This document shows positions 24,680 to 32,371 of a DNA stretch of 64,000 nucleotides, piece by piece; the stretch's first letter is position 1; every line of letters begins with the position of its first letter. The DNA comes from Pelagibius sp. Its GTDB lineage: Bacteria > Pseudomonadota > Alphaproteobacteria > Kiloniellales > Kiloniellaceae. The notes beneath the pieces were generated by a model. That model did not search any database, was not told the DNA's origin, and saw only the letters and a program-made list of their open reading frames with translations. The stretch is from the NCBI RefSeq assembly GCF_028289705.1, contig NZ_JANQOI010000056.1, positions 1 to 64,000 on the forward strand, written 5' to 3'. Made by a program: the position numbers and the translations under genes.

Positions 24680-25195
24680 TTAGGGCTCACGGACCTCGAA
24701 CTCGAAGCGTCGGGCCAGCCGCTCTTCGATGAAGACTTCGATGGAGTGCGGGCCGAGAGGGTCGCCCTCGGCGATGCACCAGTCGTTGCCGATCCAGCCG
24801 TCGTCCAGCGGGGCGAAGGCTTCGGTGATGGCGGTGGTGCGGTCGGCGGAAAAGCGGTGCGTGCTGTACTCGTCGTTCTCGCCGCTCCAGAACGCCGGTG
24901 CCTTGGGAAGCTGCAGAACCTCCCGGTAGCGGATCACCGCCGGGGCGTCGGTCAGCTTCAGGCGCCAGCCAAAGCAGGCGCGGTTGGGCAGGAAGGGCAC
25001 GACGTCGGCGGCAATGGTGTGTGCGCTGCCCTGCCCGTCTCCCACCGAGACCAGGAACTCCGCCGCCTCAACGGTGACCGTCCGGGTCTGGGCGCGAAGG
25101 TCGCTTGCGACGAGAATGAGAACCAGGGCGACCAGGAAGAGGCCCGCGCCACGGCGGGCCGCCAGGCGATCCGGCACGGCCGTGCCCGCCTTCAT
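24680..25195 (-). CDS. secreted or membrane-anchored protein, unknown
   Basis: This 171-residue protein has an N-terminal hydrophobic segment (GAGLFLVALVLILVAS, residues 16-31) ending in DLRAQ, a signal peptide or anchor. The mature part is beta-rich in appearance, with two cysteines (RACFGWR and NDWCIAEGD). GGGGGAGGAGG before the ATG at 25195 gives a very strong ribosome binding site. I recognise no family. It lies downstream of the phosphoglycolate phosphatase gene on the same strand, with an 89-base gap. Confidence 0.75.
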   Translation of the reverse strand: MKAGTAVPDRLAARRGAGLFLVALVLILVASDLRAQTRTVTVEAAEFLVSVGDGQGSAHTIAADVVPFLPNRACFGWRLKLTDAPAVIRYREVLQLPKAPAFWSGENDEYSTHRFSADRTTAITEAFAPLDDGWIGNDWCIAEGDPLGPHSIEVFIEERLARRFEFEVREP

Positions 25196-25284
25196 GCTAC
25201 CTCCTCCCCCAGAGGGGCTCCCGAAGAAGCGTTGAGTATAGCCCTCAGGCCGCGCGCCGCGATAGGGAGCAGGGGTTTCGGCGC

Positions 25285-26034
25285 TCAGTCGGCGGCGGAC
25301 TCCCGCGCCGCCTCCCGCGACAGCCGGCCGTGCGACAGAGCGTCGACCAGCGCCGGGAGCCGCGCGAATTCCTCAAAACGCAGATCGTGGTGGATCTTCG
25401 CCACCGGGGTCTTGCGATAGCCCTCGGTATGGAGCGCAAAACGGACCCCGGCAGCCTGGGCGGTAGCGGCATCGACCTCGCTGTCGCCGACATAGAGGAC
25501 GGCGTCCGTCGCCACGTCTAGTCCTGCGGCGGCATGGTATAGCGGGGCCGGATCGGGCTTGCGCTGCGGCAGGCTGTCGCCGCCGACGAGGACAGGCAAG
25601 CAACCGGCAATGCCAAGATCGGCCAGGATCTGGCGGGCCGGGGTTTCGGGCTTGTTGGTGCAGACGCCGAGCGCCAGTCCCCGCCCCTGCAGGCGCTCCA
25701 GCGCGGCCCGGACCCCGGGGTAGAGAGACGAGCGCTCCGAGGGCGCCGCGTCGTAGAGGTCGCCATAGCGGGCCTGCGCGGCCGCCAGGTCATCCGGCCC
25801 CGCCGCCTCGCCGGCCGCGGCCAGCAAGCGCTCCACCAGAACGCCCATCCCGTTGCCGACGAAGCCCCTCACCTCTGCCGGGGCGAGCGGGCCGTGGCCG
25901 CGTTCGCCGAGCAGCCGGTTGGCGGCGGCGTGGATGTCCGGAAGGGAATCCACCAGGGTGCCGTCGAGATCGAAGATGACGGCCTCGATCCTCAGCGTCG
26001 TTGGGTCATCGGGCATTTCGGAACCGCGCTTCAC
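25285..26034 (-). CDS. gph: phosphoglycolate phosphatase (HAD superfamily)
   Basis: This HAD-superfamily hydrolase of about 249 residues has motif I DLDGTLVDS, motif II as VCTNKP, a lysine in PQRKPDPAP and motif IV VGDSEVDAATA. The cap domain and overall pattern match Gph, which dephosphorylates 2-phosphoglycolate. The GTG at 26034 has AGAGG seven bases upstream; an ATG at 26016 lacks such a site. It is divergent from the secreted CARDB-like gene. Another small phosphate ester is possible as substrate. Confidence 0.9.
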   Translation of the reverse strand: MKRGSEMPDDPTTLRIEAVIFDLDGTLVDSLPDIHAAANRLLGERGHGPLAPAEVRGFVGNGMGVLVERLLAAAGEAAGPDDLAAAQARYGDLYDAAPSERSSLYPGVRAALERLQGRGLALGVCTNKPETPARQILADLGIAGCLPVLVGGDSLPQRKPDPAPLYHAAAGLDVATDAVLYVGDSEVDAATAQAAGVRFALHTEGYRKTPVAKIHHDLRFEEFARLPALVDALSHGRLSREAARESAAD

Positions 26035-26122
26035 GATTGAACCTCTTGACCGGGCGGCACGACCGACAGGGCGATGCAACCCGCTCCGATGCTTATCGGA
26101 GTTCGCCGAAAGGATCAAACCC

Positions 26123-26761
26123 ATGCGCAAGAGCCCCCTTTCCATGGCCGCCCTGGCCGCTTTCGCCGCCGTCGCAGCCAGCGGCGCCCTCAGCCACGAC
26201 AGCGCCGCCCAGTCGCTGCGCGACCAGGCCCGCCAGGCCCCGGCGCAGTTGCTGATGGTCAAGCCCGCCAAGCCGCCCCGCGAAGGCCGCCTCCAGGCCA
26301 AGCCGGCCGCCCGTCCGCTGGTGAAGACCTATGGCGGCGACCAGATCAAGCCGGGCCCGAAGACCCCCAGCGAACTGGCCAACCTGGTGGTCATCCCCTA
26401 CTACAACAACCCCAACAACCTGCCCGAAGGCTTTCCGACCCACAGCTACTGCCTGAAGAAAAACTCCGGCGGAACGCCGGAAGATATCCGCTTCTGGATC
26501 CACAACCTCGGCAACAGCGACAGCGGCAGCTTCCAGTGGACGCCGAGCTTTCCCAATGCCGGCGCCGCGCCCGCCAACGTGATCGGCAACATCCCGGCCA
26601 ACGGGAAGATGCTGATCACCCAGGGCATCCCCAACGGCTGCTATACCTCGAACTATTCGGGCATCTGCCAGTTCTCCATCACCCTCGACGACCACGACGA
26701 GGTCGAGGAGTGGAGCGAGGCCAACGAATACGAGAGCTATTGCGTCAGCCCGGCGGGATGA
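26123..26761 (+). CDS. secreted protein with CARDB-like domain
   Basis: This 212-residue protein has a signal peptide (residues 1-27). A basic, proline-rich linker leads to one domain of about 125 residues that looks like CARDB: it starts LANLVVIPYY, includes WIHNLGNSDSGSF and ends CQFSITLDDHDEVEEWSEAN. CARDB domains are beta-sandwich modules of surface and adhesion proteins. Three cysteines lie in the domain. AAAGGATC precedes the ATG. The role is unknown; surface or periplasmic adhesion is only a guess. Confidence 0.75.
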   Translation: MRKSPLSMAALAAFAAVAASGALSHDSAAQSLRDQARQAPAQLLMVKPAKPPREGRLQAKPAARPLVKTYGGDQIKPGPKTPSELANLVVIPYYNNPNNLPEGFPTHSYCLKKNSGGTPEDIRFWIHNLGNSDSGSFQWTPSFPNAGAAPANVIGNIPANGKMLITQGIPNGCYTSNYSGICQFSITLDDHDEVEEWSEANEYESYCVSPAG

Positions 26762-26842
26762 CGGATAGGCCTTCAACGCCCCGGCGCAGTCCCCTGCGGC
26801 AGCCCCCTTCTGGCGGGCTGCCGCAGCGCGCTGATTCAAGGC

Positions 26843-27375
26843 TTAGAAGATTTCCCGGGGGACCAGATCGTTTTCAATCCGCACCACCTGTTGCCCGAAG
26901 ATCATGCAGGAAGCGGCGTTGCGGCCGTCCCCGCAGCCGCGCTCGACGCAGGACAGGCAGCCGACCAGGAAACGGCAGGCTCCCGCCTTGTCGGTGAAGG
27001 GCATGCGCAGGATCTCGACGCGCATCCGGCTCTGGTCGGCATAGGTCAGGCCCTCGACGGAGCGCAGGCAAACCTTCTGGGAGAGCACCTGATCGAACAT
27101 CTCGGTGACGTAGCGCAGGTCGTCGCCCTCCAGGAGTTCGTCGAGGTGCCGGCCGGTGTTTTCCAGCCCATGATCTCACGGATCGCGGTGCCCGAGAGGC
27201 GAAACCGGTAACGGCCGTCCTCAGGCAGCTTTTCGACGATGAAGACGAAGGGCAGCAGGCTGGGGATCTCCGCCGGGTCCAGGTCGTCGCGCTGGGGGAT
27301 GCCGCCGCACCGCTGCGAAAGCGCACGCCAGTAGTCGTAGAGATCTTGCGAGATGTGGCTGAAAAATCGGTCCAT
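26843..27375 (-). pseudogene. PAS_5-type domain protein, frameshifted
   Basis: The N-terminal part (27375 down to about 27166) reads as a PAS_5/DUF1488-like opening: WRALSQRCGGIPQRDDLDPAEIPSLLP, then RYRFRLSGTAIREIMG. The conserved continuation (NTGRHLDELLEGDDLRYV, then MFDQVLSQKV...) is in another frame down to the stop at 26843. Inserting one base in GGCTGG near 27163-27168 (for example GGCCTGG) restores one frame of about 177 residues. The break is therefore a single-base deletion. It may be a true pseudogene or a sequencing error. Intact relatives are putative sensory or regulatory proteins in Rhodospirillales. Confidence 0.8.
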
Positions 27376-27504
27376 CGAGGCCTGAAGTGCGGGGATTTAC
27401 CGTTCCCGATCAGAGCTATCGCAGATTCCTTTGCAGTCGGTTAATTGGCCCTTTCCCACTCCAGGCTCTGGCTGCCGGGCCGGGCTTTGGGTAGTCTCCC
27501 GGCC

Positions 27505-28335
27505 ATGAGCAAGACCCCGTCCCCCGAACTTCCCAGCATCGACCGGCTGCTGGCCATCATGGCGCAGTTGCGCGACCCGGAGGGCGGCTGCCCCTGGGAC
27601 GTGAAGCAGAACTTCGCCACCATCGCGCCCTATACCATCGAGGAGGCCTATGAGGTCGCCGACGCCATCGAGCAGAACGACATGGCGGCCCTGAAGGACG
27701 AGCTGGGCGATTTGCTGCTGCAGGTGGTGTTCCACGCCCGCATGGCCGAGGAGGCCGGGCACTTCGTCTTCGCCGACGTGGCCGCGGCCATCGGCGAGAA
27801 GATGATCAGCCGCCATCCCCATGTCTTCGACGACCACCGGGCCGACACGGCCGAGGACGTGAAGGTCACCTGGGAAGAGCAGAAGGCGCAGGAGCGCGCG
27901 GCCAAAGCCGCCGCCAACGGCGGTGCCCCCGTTTCCGCCCTGGACGGCGTGACGGCCGCCCTGCCCGCTCTGCTGCGCGCGGAGAAACTGCAGAAGCGCG
28001 CCGCGCGGGTGCGCTTCGACTGGCCCGGCGCCACCCCGGTCTTCGAGAAGATCGAAGAGGAGATTGCGGAGATCAAGGAAGCGATGGACCAGGGCCACGA
28101 TCCGGACCGGCTGGAAGACGAAGTCGGCGACCTGCTGTTCGTGGTGGTCAACCTCGCCCGCCACCTGAAGATCGATCCGGAATCGGCTCTCCGCCGCACC
28201 AACGCCAAGTTCGAGCGCCGCTTCCGCGCCATGGAATCGAAGCTGGCCGATACCGGCCGGCGCGCCGAGGACCAAAGCCTCGACGCCCTGGAAGACCTCT
28301 GGCAGGCGGTGAAACGCGAAGAGCGTGGTGGGTGA
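27505..28335 (+). CDS. mazG: nucleoside triphosphate pyrophosphohydrolase MazG
   Basis: This 276-residue house-cleaning NTP pyrophosphatase has two tandem MazG domains. The first holds CPWDVKQNF and EEAYEVADAIE...LKDELGDLLLQVVFHARMAEE; the second holds EEIAEIKEAMD...LEDEVGDLLFVVVNLARHL. The paired EExxE/ExxD metal-binding motifs are intact in both. It hydrolyses NTPs to NMP and pyrophosphate. The ATG at 27505 gives the standard N-terminus; the ribosome binding site is weak. mazG often neighbours hflX and hfq in relatives but is about 19 kb away here. Confidence 0.96.
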   Translation: MSKTPSPELPSIDRLLAIMAQLRDPEGGCPWDVKQNFATIAPYTIEEAYEVADAIEQNDMAALKDELGDLLLQVVFHARMAEEAGHFVFADVAAAIGEKMISRHPHVFDDHRADTAEDVKVTWEEQKAQERAAKAAANGGAPVSALDGVTAALPALLRAEKLQKRAARVRFDWPGATPVFEKIEEEIAEIKEAMDQGHDPDRLEDEVGDLLFVVVNLARHLKIDPESALRRTNAKFERRFRAMESKLADTGRRAEDQSLDALEDLWQAVKREERGG

Positions 28336-28364
28336 CAGGCAGTACTGAGCGCCGATGAAAGCAC

Positions 28365-29612
28365 CTAATCCAGCACCGCCGGAAGGATGAAGTCGGTCAG
28401 GATTTGGCGAGGCTGTTGGTGGCCGAGCCTGCGGTTGTAGTGACTGCCGTTAAAGACCACGACCAGATCGAGCTTCGGGAAAACGAAGATCTTCTGACCG
28501 CCGTTGCCCGAGGCGAAGGAGTGAGCGGTCCGGGGGTCCTCGCCGGGACGCGGGGCCGTGGTCCACCAATGATAGCCATAACCGGAGGGGCTTGGACCGG
28601 GTGACTGCCGCCGCGGATGGCCGGCTTCGACGTGGCGCCGCGTTGCGGTCCTGACCCAGGCCTCCGAGAGGATCCGCCTGCCGCGCCAGACGCCGCCGTC
28701 CAGGAAGAGTTGACCGAACTTCGCCATGTCCCTTGGGCGCATGAAGAAGCTGCCCTGGGCCACGGCGCGCCCCTTGGCGGTCAGTGTCCAGCAGTAGTCC
28801 GTCATACCGAGGGGGTCAAAGAGCTCCCGCTTGGCGAAGGCCGGCAGGGGTTCCGCGGCCGCGCGCGCGACGACCTGGCCGATCAAGAAAGTCGTCGAGG
28901 AACTGTAGGAGAAGTACGACCCCGGCTCCCCGGCCATCGGCAGGTCGAGGGTGTAGCGCAGCCAGTCGTCCGACTCCCACATATCGTTTTCGCGGAAAGG
29001 GCCGATGCCCCAGCTCTCCTCCGCGTGAAAGCCCGGTGTCATGGTCAGCAGATGCGCAAGGGTGATGCGGCGCTTCTTCTCCGCGCTCTCCTCGATCCCG
29101 GGCCAGTAGTCCGGGAAGTAGCCGGCAATCGGCGCGTCGATGTTCGCAACCACGCCTTTGTCCAGGGCGATGCCGGCAAGGGCCGAGGTGATGCTCTTGA
29201 AGGACGAGCGGGTGTCGTGCTTGGTCTCATGGTCGAAACCGTTGAAGTAGGCTTCCAGCACGAGTGTGCCGTGGCGGGCGATCAGGATGCTGTCAAGCTT
29301 CGTGAACCGGCCGGATTCGACGGCCTTGAGCATCGCCTCCAGTGGTCTCGGATCGACCCCTTGCGCCTTGAGGGTTGAGACCGCCCAACCGTCGTTCAGG
29401 CGCTGCGGCGCCCGGTCCAGACGGTGGAGAACCGCAGCGCCGCCGCTGGGTTGATCGGGACGGCCGCCCGCCGGCTCGCAGAGATGGCGCGTCTCGTTTG
29501 CCAACGCGCCGGCGCCCATGCCGAAAGCCGCAGTGAGCAGCAACAACGCAGAGAGGGCTCTCAGGATCCGCGAACGCCAGCTCCGGGAGGCCAAGAAGGT
29601 TCTGGAGGGCAT
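28365..29612 (-). CDS. serine hydrolase, beta-lactamase class C family
   Basis: This 415-residue protein has an N-terminal hydrophobic signal (residues 17-38). The beta-lactamase/esterase fold shows S136-S-F-K139 as the SxxK nucleophile motif and Tyr236 in SYFSYSSST as the YxS/N equivalent. A late FASGNGGQKIFVFP block corresponds to the KTG position. Such proteins act as esterases, peptidases or amidases. It follows the DUF2938 gene by 15 bases on the same strand. The natural substrate is unknown, and antibiotic resistance should not be assumed. Confidence 0.88.
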   Translation of the reverse strand: MPSRTFLASRSWRSRILRALSALLLLTAAFGMGAGALANETRHLCEPAGGRPDQPSGGAAVLHRLDRAPQRLNDGWAVSTLKAQGVDPRPLEAMLKAVESGRFTKLDSILIARHGTLVLEAYFNGFDHETKHDTRSSFKSITSALAGIALDKGVVANIDAPIAGYFPDYWPGIEESAEKKRRITLAHLLTMTPGFHAEESWGIGPFRENDMWESDDWLRYTLDLPMAGEPGSYFSYSSSTTFLIGQVVARAAAEPLPAFAKRELFDPLGMTDYCWTLTAKGRAVAQGSFFMRPRDMAKFGQLFLDGGVWRGRRILSEAWVRTATRRHVEAGHPRRQSPGPSPSGYGYHWWTTAPRPGEDPRTAHSFASGNGGQKIFVFPKLDLVVVFNGSHYNRRLGHQQPRQILTDFILPAVLD

Positions 29613-29627
29613 CGCCGAGCGCCGGGT

Positions 29628-30122
29628 CTAGCCCGCCAGCCCCGCGACCCAGGCCCCGGCGAACAGTGCGCCGCCATAGATCACGTGGCTGGCCAGGGCG
29701 TTGAGGCGCGGCACCCATGGCTTGGGCGCGTGGCGGGCCATGACGCCGGCCCCCAGGCCGGGCTGCATAATGAACCAGGGGATCACCACGGAGGCGGCAC
29801 CGAAGGCCAGGCCGCTCAGCAACGACGGCGGTCGCTCCAGCACGAAGACCATCAGTCCCAGATAGGCGAAGCCGTATCCGATGCCGATCAGGTAATGCAT
29901 GGTCCAGCCGATGGCCGCCTCGCCGGGCACTGCCGGAGTCTCCGCAATCGGCCGGTGAATCAGGCGGCCCTTGGGGATGTAGACGAACCAGCGCCCGATG
30001 AGGCCCCAGTCCGCGGGCGGGATGCCGGCGGCGGCGCACAGCAGCCGCTGCCAGAGGTCGAGGATCACCGTCGCGAAGACGCCGGCGATCACGGCCTGTA
30101 GCGCGAAACTCTCGACGGGCAT
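29628..30122 (-). CDS. DUF2938 membrane protein
   Basis: This 164-residue protein has about four hydrophobic segments and the DUF2938 pattern: an early VIAGVFATVILDLWQRLL, then WGLIGRWFVYIPKG, IGWTMHYLIGIGYGFAY and WFIMQPGLGAGVMARHAP. The function of the family is unknown. The ATG at 30122 has GGGGAGGG nine bases upstream. It lies between a beta-hydroxyacid dehydrogenase gene and a serine hydrolase gene in what looks like one transcription unit. Confidence 0.88.
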   Translation of the reverse strand: MPVESFALQAVIAGVFATVILDLWQRLLCAAAGIPPADWGLIGRWFVYIPKGRLIHRPIAETPAVPGEAAIGWTMHYLIGIGYGFAYLGLMVFVLERPPSLLSGLAFGAASVVIPWFIMQPGLGAGVMARHAPKPWVPRLNALASHVIYGGALFAGAWVAGLAG

Positions 30123-30175
30123 CGACAAGCGCCCTCCCCGCGTCGCGGCGACTCAGGTTGGCATGACGGCCGGGT

Positions 30176-31045
30176 TCAGTCGTTGGCCACCAGGTGCATC
30201 AGGCTGGAGGTGTCCCAGCGCCGGCCGCCGCGGGCCTGGACCTGGGCGTAGAGCTGATCCACCAGGGCGGTCACCGGCAGGCGGGCGCCGTTGGTCTTGG
30301 CCTCCTCCAGGCAGATGCCGAGGTCCTTGCGCATCCAGTCGACGGCGAAGCCGAAATCGAACTCTCCCTTGCACATGGTCGAGGCGCGGTTGTCCATCTG
30401 CCAGGATTGGGCCGCGCCCTTGGAGATCACGTCGATCACCTTGTCCATCTCGAGGCCGGCCTTCTGGCCGAAGTTCATGCCCTCCGCCAAGCCCTGCAGC
30501 AGGCCGGCGATGCAGATCTGGTTCACCATCTTGGTGAGCTGTCCGGCGCCCACCGGACCCATGAGGGTCACCGCGCGGGCGAAGGCGTCGATCACCGGCT
30601 GGGCGCGCGCGAAAGCGGCTTCATCGCCGCCGCACATCACCGTCAGAACGCCGTTCTCGGCACCCGCCTGACCACCGGAGACCGGGGCATCGATGAAGGC
30701 GATGCCGCGCGCGCCGCCCTGCGCCGCCAACTCCCGCGCCACCGCCGCCGAGGCTGTGGTGCTGTCGACCAGGATGCTGCCCTCGCCCATGCCGGCGAAG
30801 GCGCCGTCGTCGCCCAGGAGCACGCTGCGCAGGTCGTCGTCGTTGCCGACACAGGAGAACACGATCTCCGCGCCCTCCGCGGCGGCCCGCGGCGTCGGCG
30901 CGGCGGCACCGCCGTGCTTGGCGACCCAGTCTTCGGCTTTCGCCGCGGTGCGATTGTAGACCGTCACCGCATGGCCGGCCGCGGCCAGATGTCCGGCCAT
31001 GGGAAAGCCCATGACTCCAAGCCCGATGAAGGCAACCTTGGTCAT
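30176..31045 (-). CDS. NAD(P)-dependent beta-hydroxyacid dehydrogenase (tartronate semialdehyde reductase type)
   Basis: This 289-residue oxidoreductase of the 3-hydroxyisobutyrate dehydrogenase family has the Rossmann motif IGLGVMGFPMAGHL (residues 7-20), the substrate-binding DAPVSGGQAGAENG and the catalytic Lys172 in GAGQLTKMVNQ. Relatives reduce tartronate semialdehyde to glycerate or oxidise 3-hydroxyisobutyrate; the exact substrate cannot be read. The ATG at 31045 is well placed. It is likely first in a three-gene minus-strand unit. Succinic or malonic semialdehyde is also conceivable. Confidence 0.92.
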   Translation of the reverse strand: MTKVAFIGLGVMGFPMAGHLAAAGHAVTVYNRTAAKAEDWVAKHGGAAAPTPRAAAEGAEIVFSCVGNDDDLRSVLLGDDGAFAGMGEGSILVDSTTASAAVARELAAQGGARGIAFIDAPVSGGQAGAENGVLTVMCGGDEAAFARAQPVIDAFARAVTLMGPVGAGQLTKMVNQICIAGLLQGLAEGMNFGQKAGLEMDKVIDVISKGAAQSWQMDNRASTMCKGEFDFGFAVDWMRKDLGICLEEAKTNGARLPVTALVDQLYAQVQARGGRRWDTSSLMHLVAND

Positions 31046-31222
31046 CGAAGATCACTCGCGCTGTTGGATGAATTGCTGCTGCCTGGACTGCCGGGACCGG
31101 CGCCCCGGCGGAAGGCGAGACTAATGGCAGGCGCGACGCCCCGCAAGGCCGGCGCGGATGCATGAGATTTTGCATTCGCTGGTGCCTGTGCCACCATTGG
31201 TTCTGCAACCGAGGGGGGAACG

Positions 31223-31609
31223 ATGGTGAGAATTGGGACGGTGCCCGGCAAGGGCCGCGGCGTCCTGGCCAGCCAGCCGATTGCCGAGGGCACGCTGATC
31301 GAACGGGCCGCGGCGGTACGGCTGCCCGCCGCCGAGCGCCCCCTGCTCGACCAGACCGGGGTCTTTGCCTACTACTTCGCGGACCCCGCCGCCTTCGGCA
31401 AGGAAGACAGCCACGACTGCTTTCTGGCTTTCGGCGCCCTGACCTTCTGCAACCACGCGGCCGAGCCCAACGCCGCGGTCTCCTGGGAGGAGGATGAGGT
31501 CGGCCTTTGGGCCCTGCTCCACGCCGTCGCCGACATCGGCGAGGCAGAGGAAGTGACCCTATTCTACACCAACATCGACGAATACGGCTCGGCGGAGGTT
31601 TTCTTCTAG
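31223..31609 (+). CDS. short SET-domain protein (putative protein-lysine methyltransferase)
   Basis: This 128-residue protein consists of little more than a SET domain. GKGRGVLASQPIAEGTLIE (residues 10-28) is the SET entry strand, FCNHAAEPNAAV (75-86) is the NHxxxPN cofactor-binding motif, and an EEVTLFYTNID strand follows, ending YGSAEVFF. Bacterial SET proteins of this size are known, but their targets are mostly undefined. The terminal aromatic motif that normally completes the active site is represented only weakly. GAGGGGGGAA precedes the ATG. It stands alone, divergent from the dehydrogenase gene. Confidence 0.85.
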   Translation: MVRIGTVPGKGRGVLASQPIAEGTLIERAAAVRLPAAERPLLDQTGVFAYYFADPAAFGKEDSHDCFLAFGALTFCNHAAEPNAAVSWEEDEVGLWALLHAVADIGEAEEVTLFYTNIDEYGSAEVFF

Positions 31610-31795
31610 GTCGCCCAGGAGGACCCCGGCCGTCCGCGCCCATGCGGGCTCGTTTGAACCCTCAAATATTTGATTTTCTTTAACAAAGCTTCGGTGGAAA
31701 GGAAACATAAACCGAATTCGTGGTTCAATTGCAGGCTCAAGGCAGGAAGGATTGGGGTCCGTGGCGCCCCTGCCGGCGCAGGATTGGATCAGAGT

Positions 31796-32347
31796 ATGTC
31801 AGCGTCAGAGACAGAGAGCCTCGCCACTGAGGGCGGAAGGGAGGAGACGGCCGGCGATGAGAGCAAGTCCGCCGGCTTCACCCGCACCTACCGCCTGCTG
31901 GTCCGCGGCAAGAACATCAACGAGAACACCCTGCTGGCCACGGATTACCTGAACCACTTCAACGAGATCATCATGCTGCTGGAGATGGTCGCGTCCATGC
32001 CGGAGTGCTTCGAGGACTGCCTGGAGTGGCAGCCCAAGAGCTATGCCGATCACTTCCGGGACAGCTGCTTTTCCGATGCCGAGTTGGCGATCATGGCCTA
32101 CGAGAACGCCCCGGCCAATTACCGCCAGGCCTTCGATGCGACCATCGATCAGATGAACGGGATGATCGCCAGCGGCCTGCCGAAGATCGGGGCCCTCGTT
32201 GAAGCCGGTGAAGAAGGCCCGCTGCAGGAAGGCATCACCGGCATAACCCGTAAGCTGCAGAGCTTCGTCGATGTCGCCTCCTCGATCATCAACGGCAACA
32301 TGGATACCCTGGACCAGGACCAGATCGACCGCGTGATGAACGGCTGA
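31796..32347 (+). CDS. conserved-looking cytoplasmic protein, unknown
   Basis: This 183-residue acidic protein has no signal peptide. A disordered acidic N-terminus (residues 1-30) precedes a helical core: TYRLLVRGKNINENTLLATDYLNHFNEIIMLLEMV, then an FEDCLEWQPKSYADHF segment. Its size and helical pattern suggest a small four-helix-type regulatory or binding protein, but no family is recognised. The ATG at 31796 is preferred; upstream in-frame codons run into low-GC leader sequence. It converges on the MocR-type gene with 24 bases between stops. Confidence 0.7.
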   Translation: MSASETESLATEGGREETAGDESKSAGFTRTYRLLVRGKNINENTLLATDYLNHFNEIIMLLEMVASMPECFEDCLEWQPKSYADHFRDSCFSDAELAIMAYENAPANYRQAFDATIDQMNGMIASGLPKIGALVEAGEEGPLQEGITGITRKLQSFVDVASSIINGNMDTLDQDQIDRVMNG

Positions 32348-32371
32348 CCGCCAGCCGGCACCAAGTCCCGC

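Noticed and set aside
28365-29612. Serine hydrolase as an antibiotic-resistance beta-lactamase
   Set aside because: The SxxK and YxS motifs fit the broad class C/esterase family, but the context (DUF2938, dehydrogenase) does not suggest resistance and the third motif is atypical.
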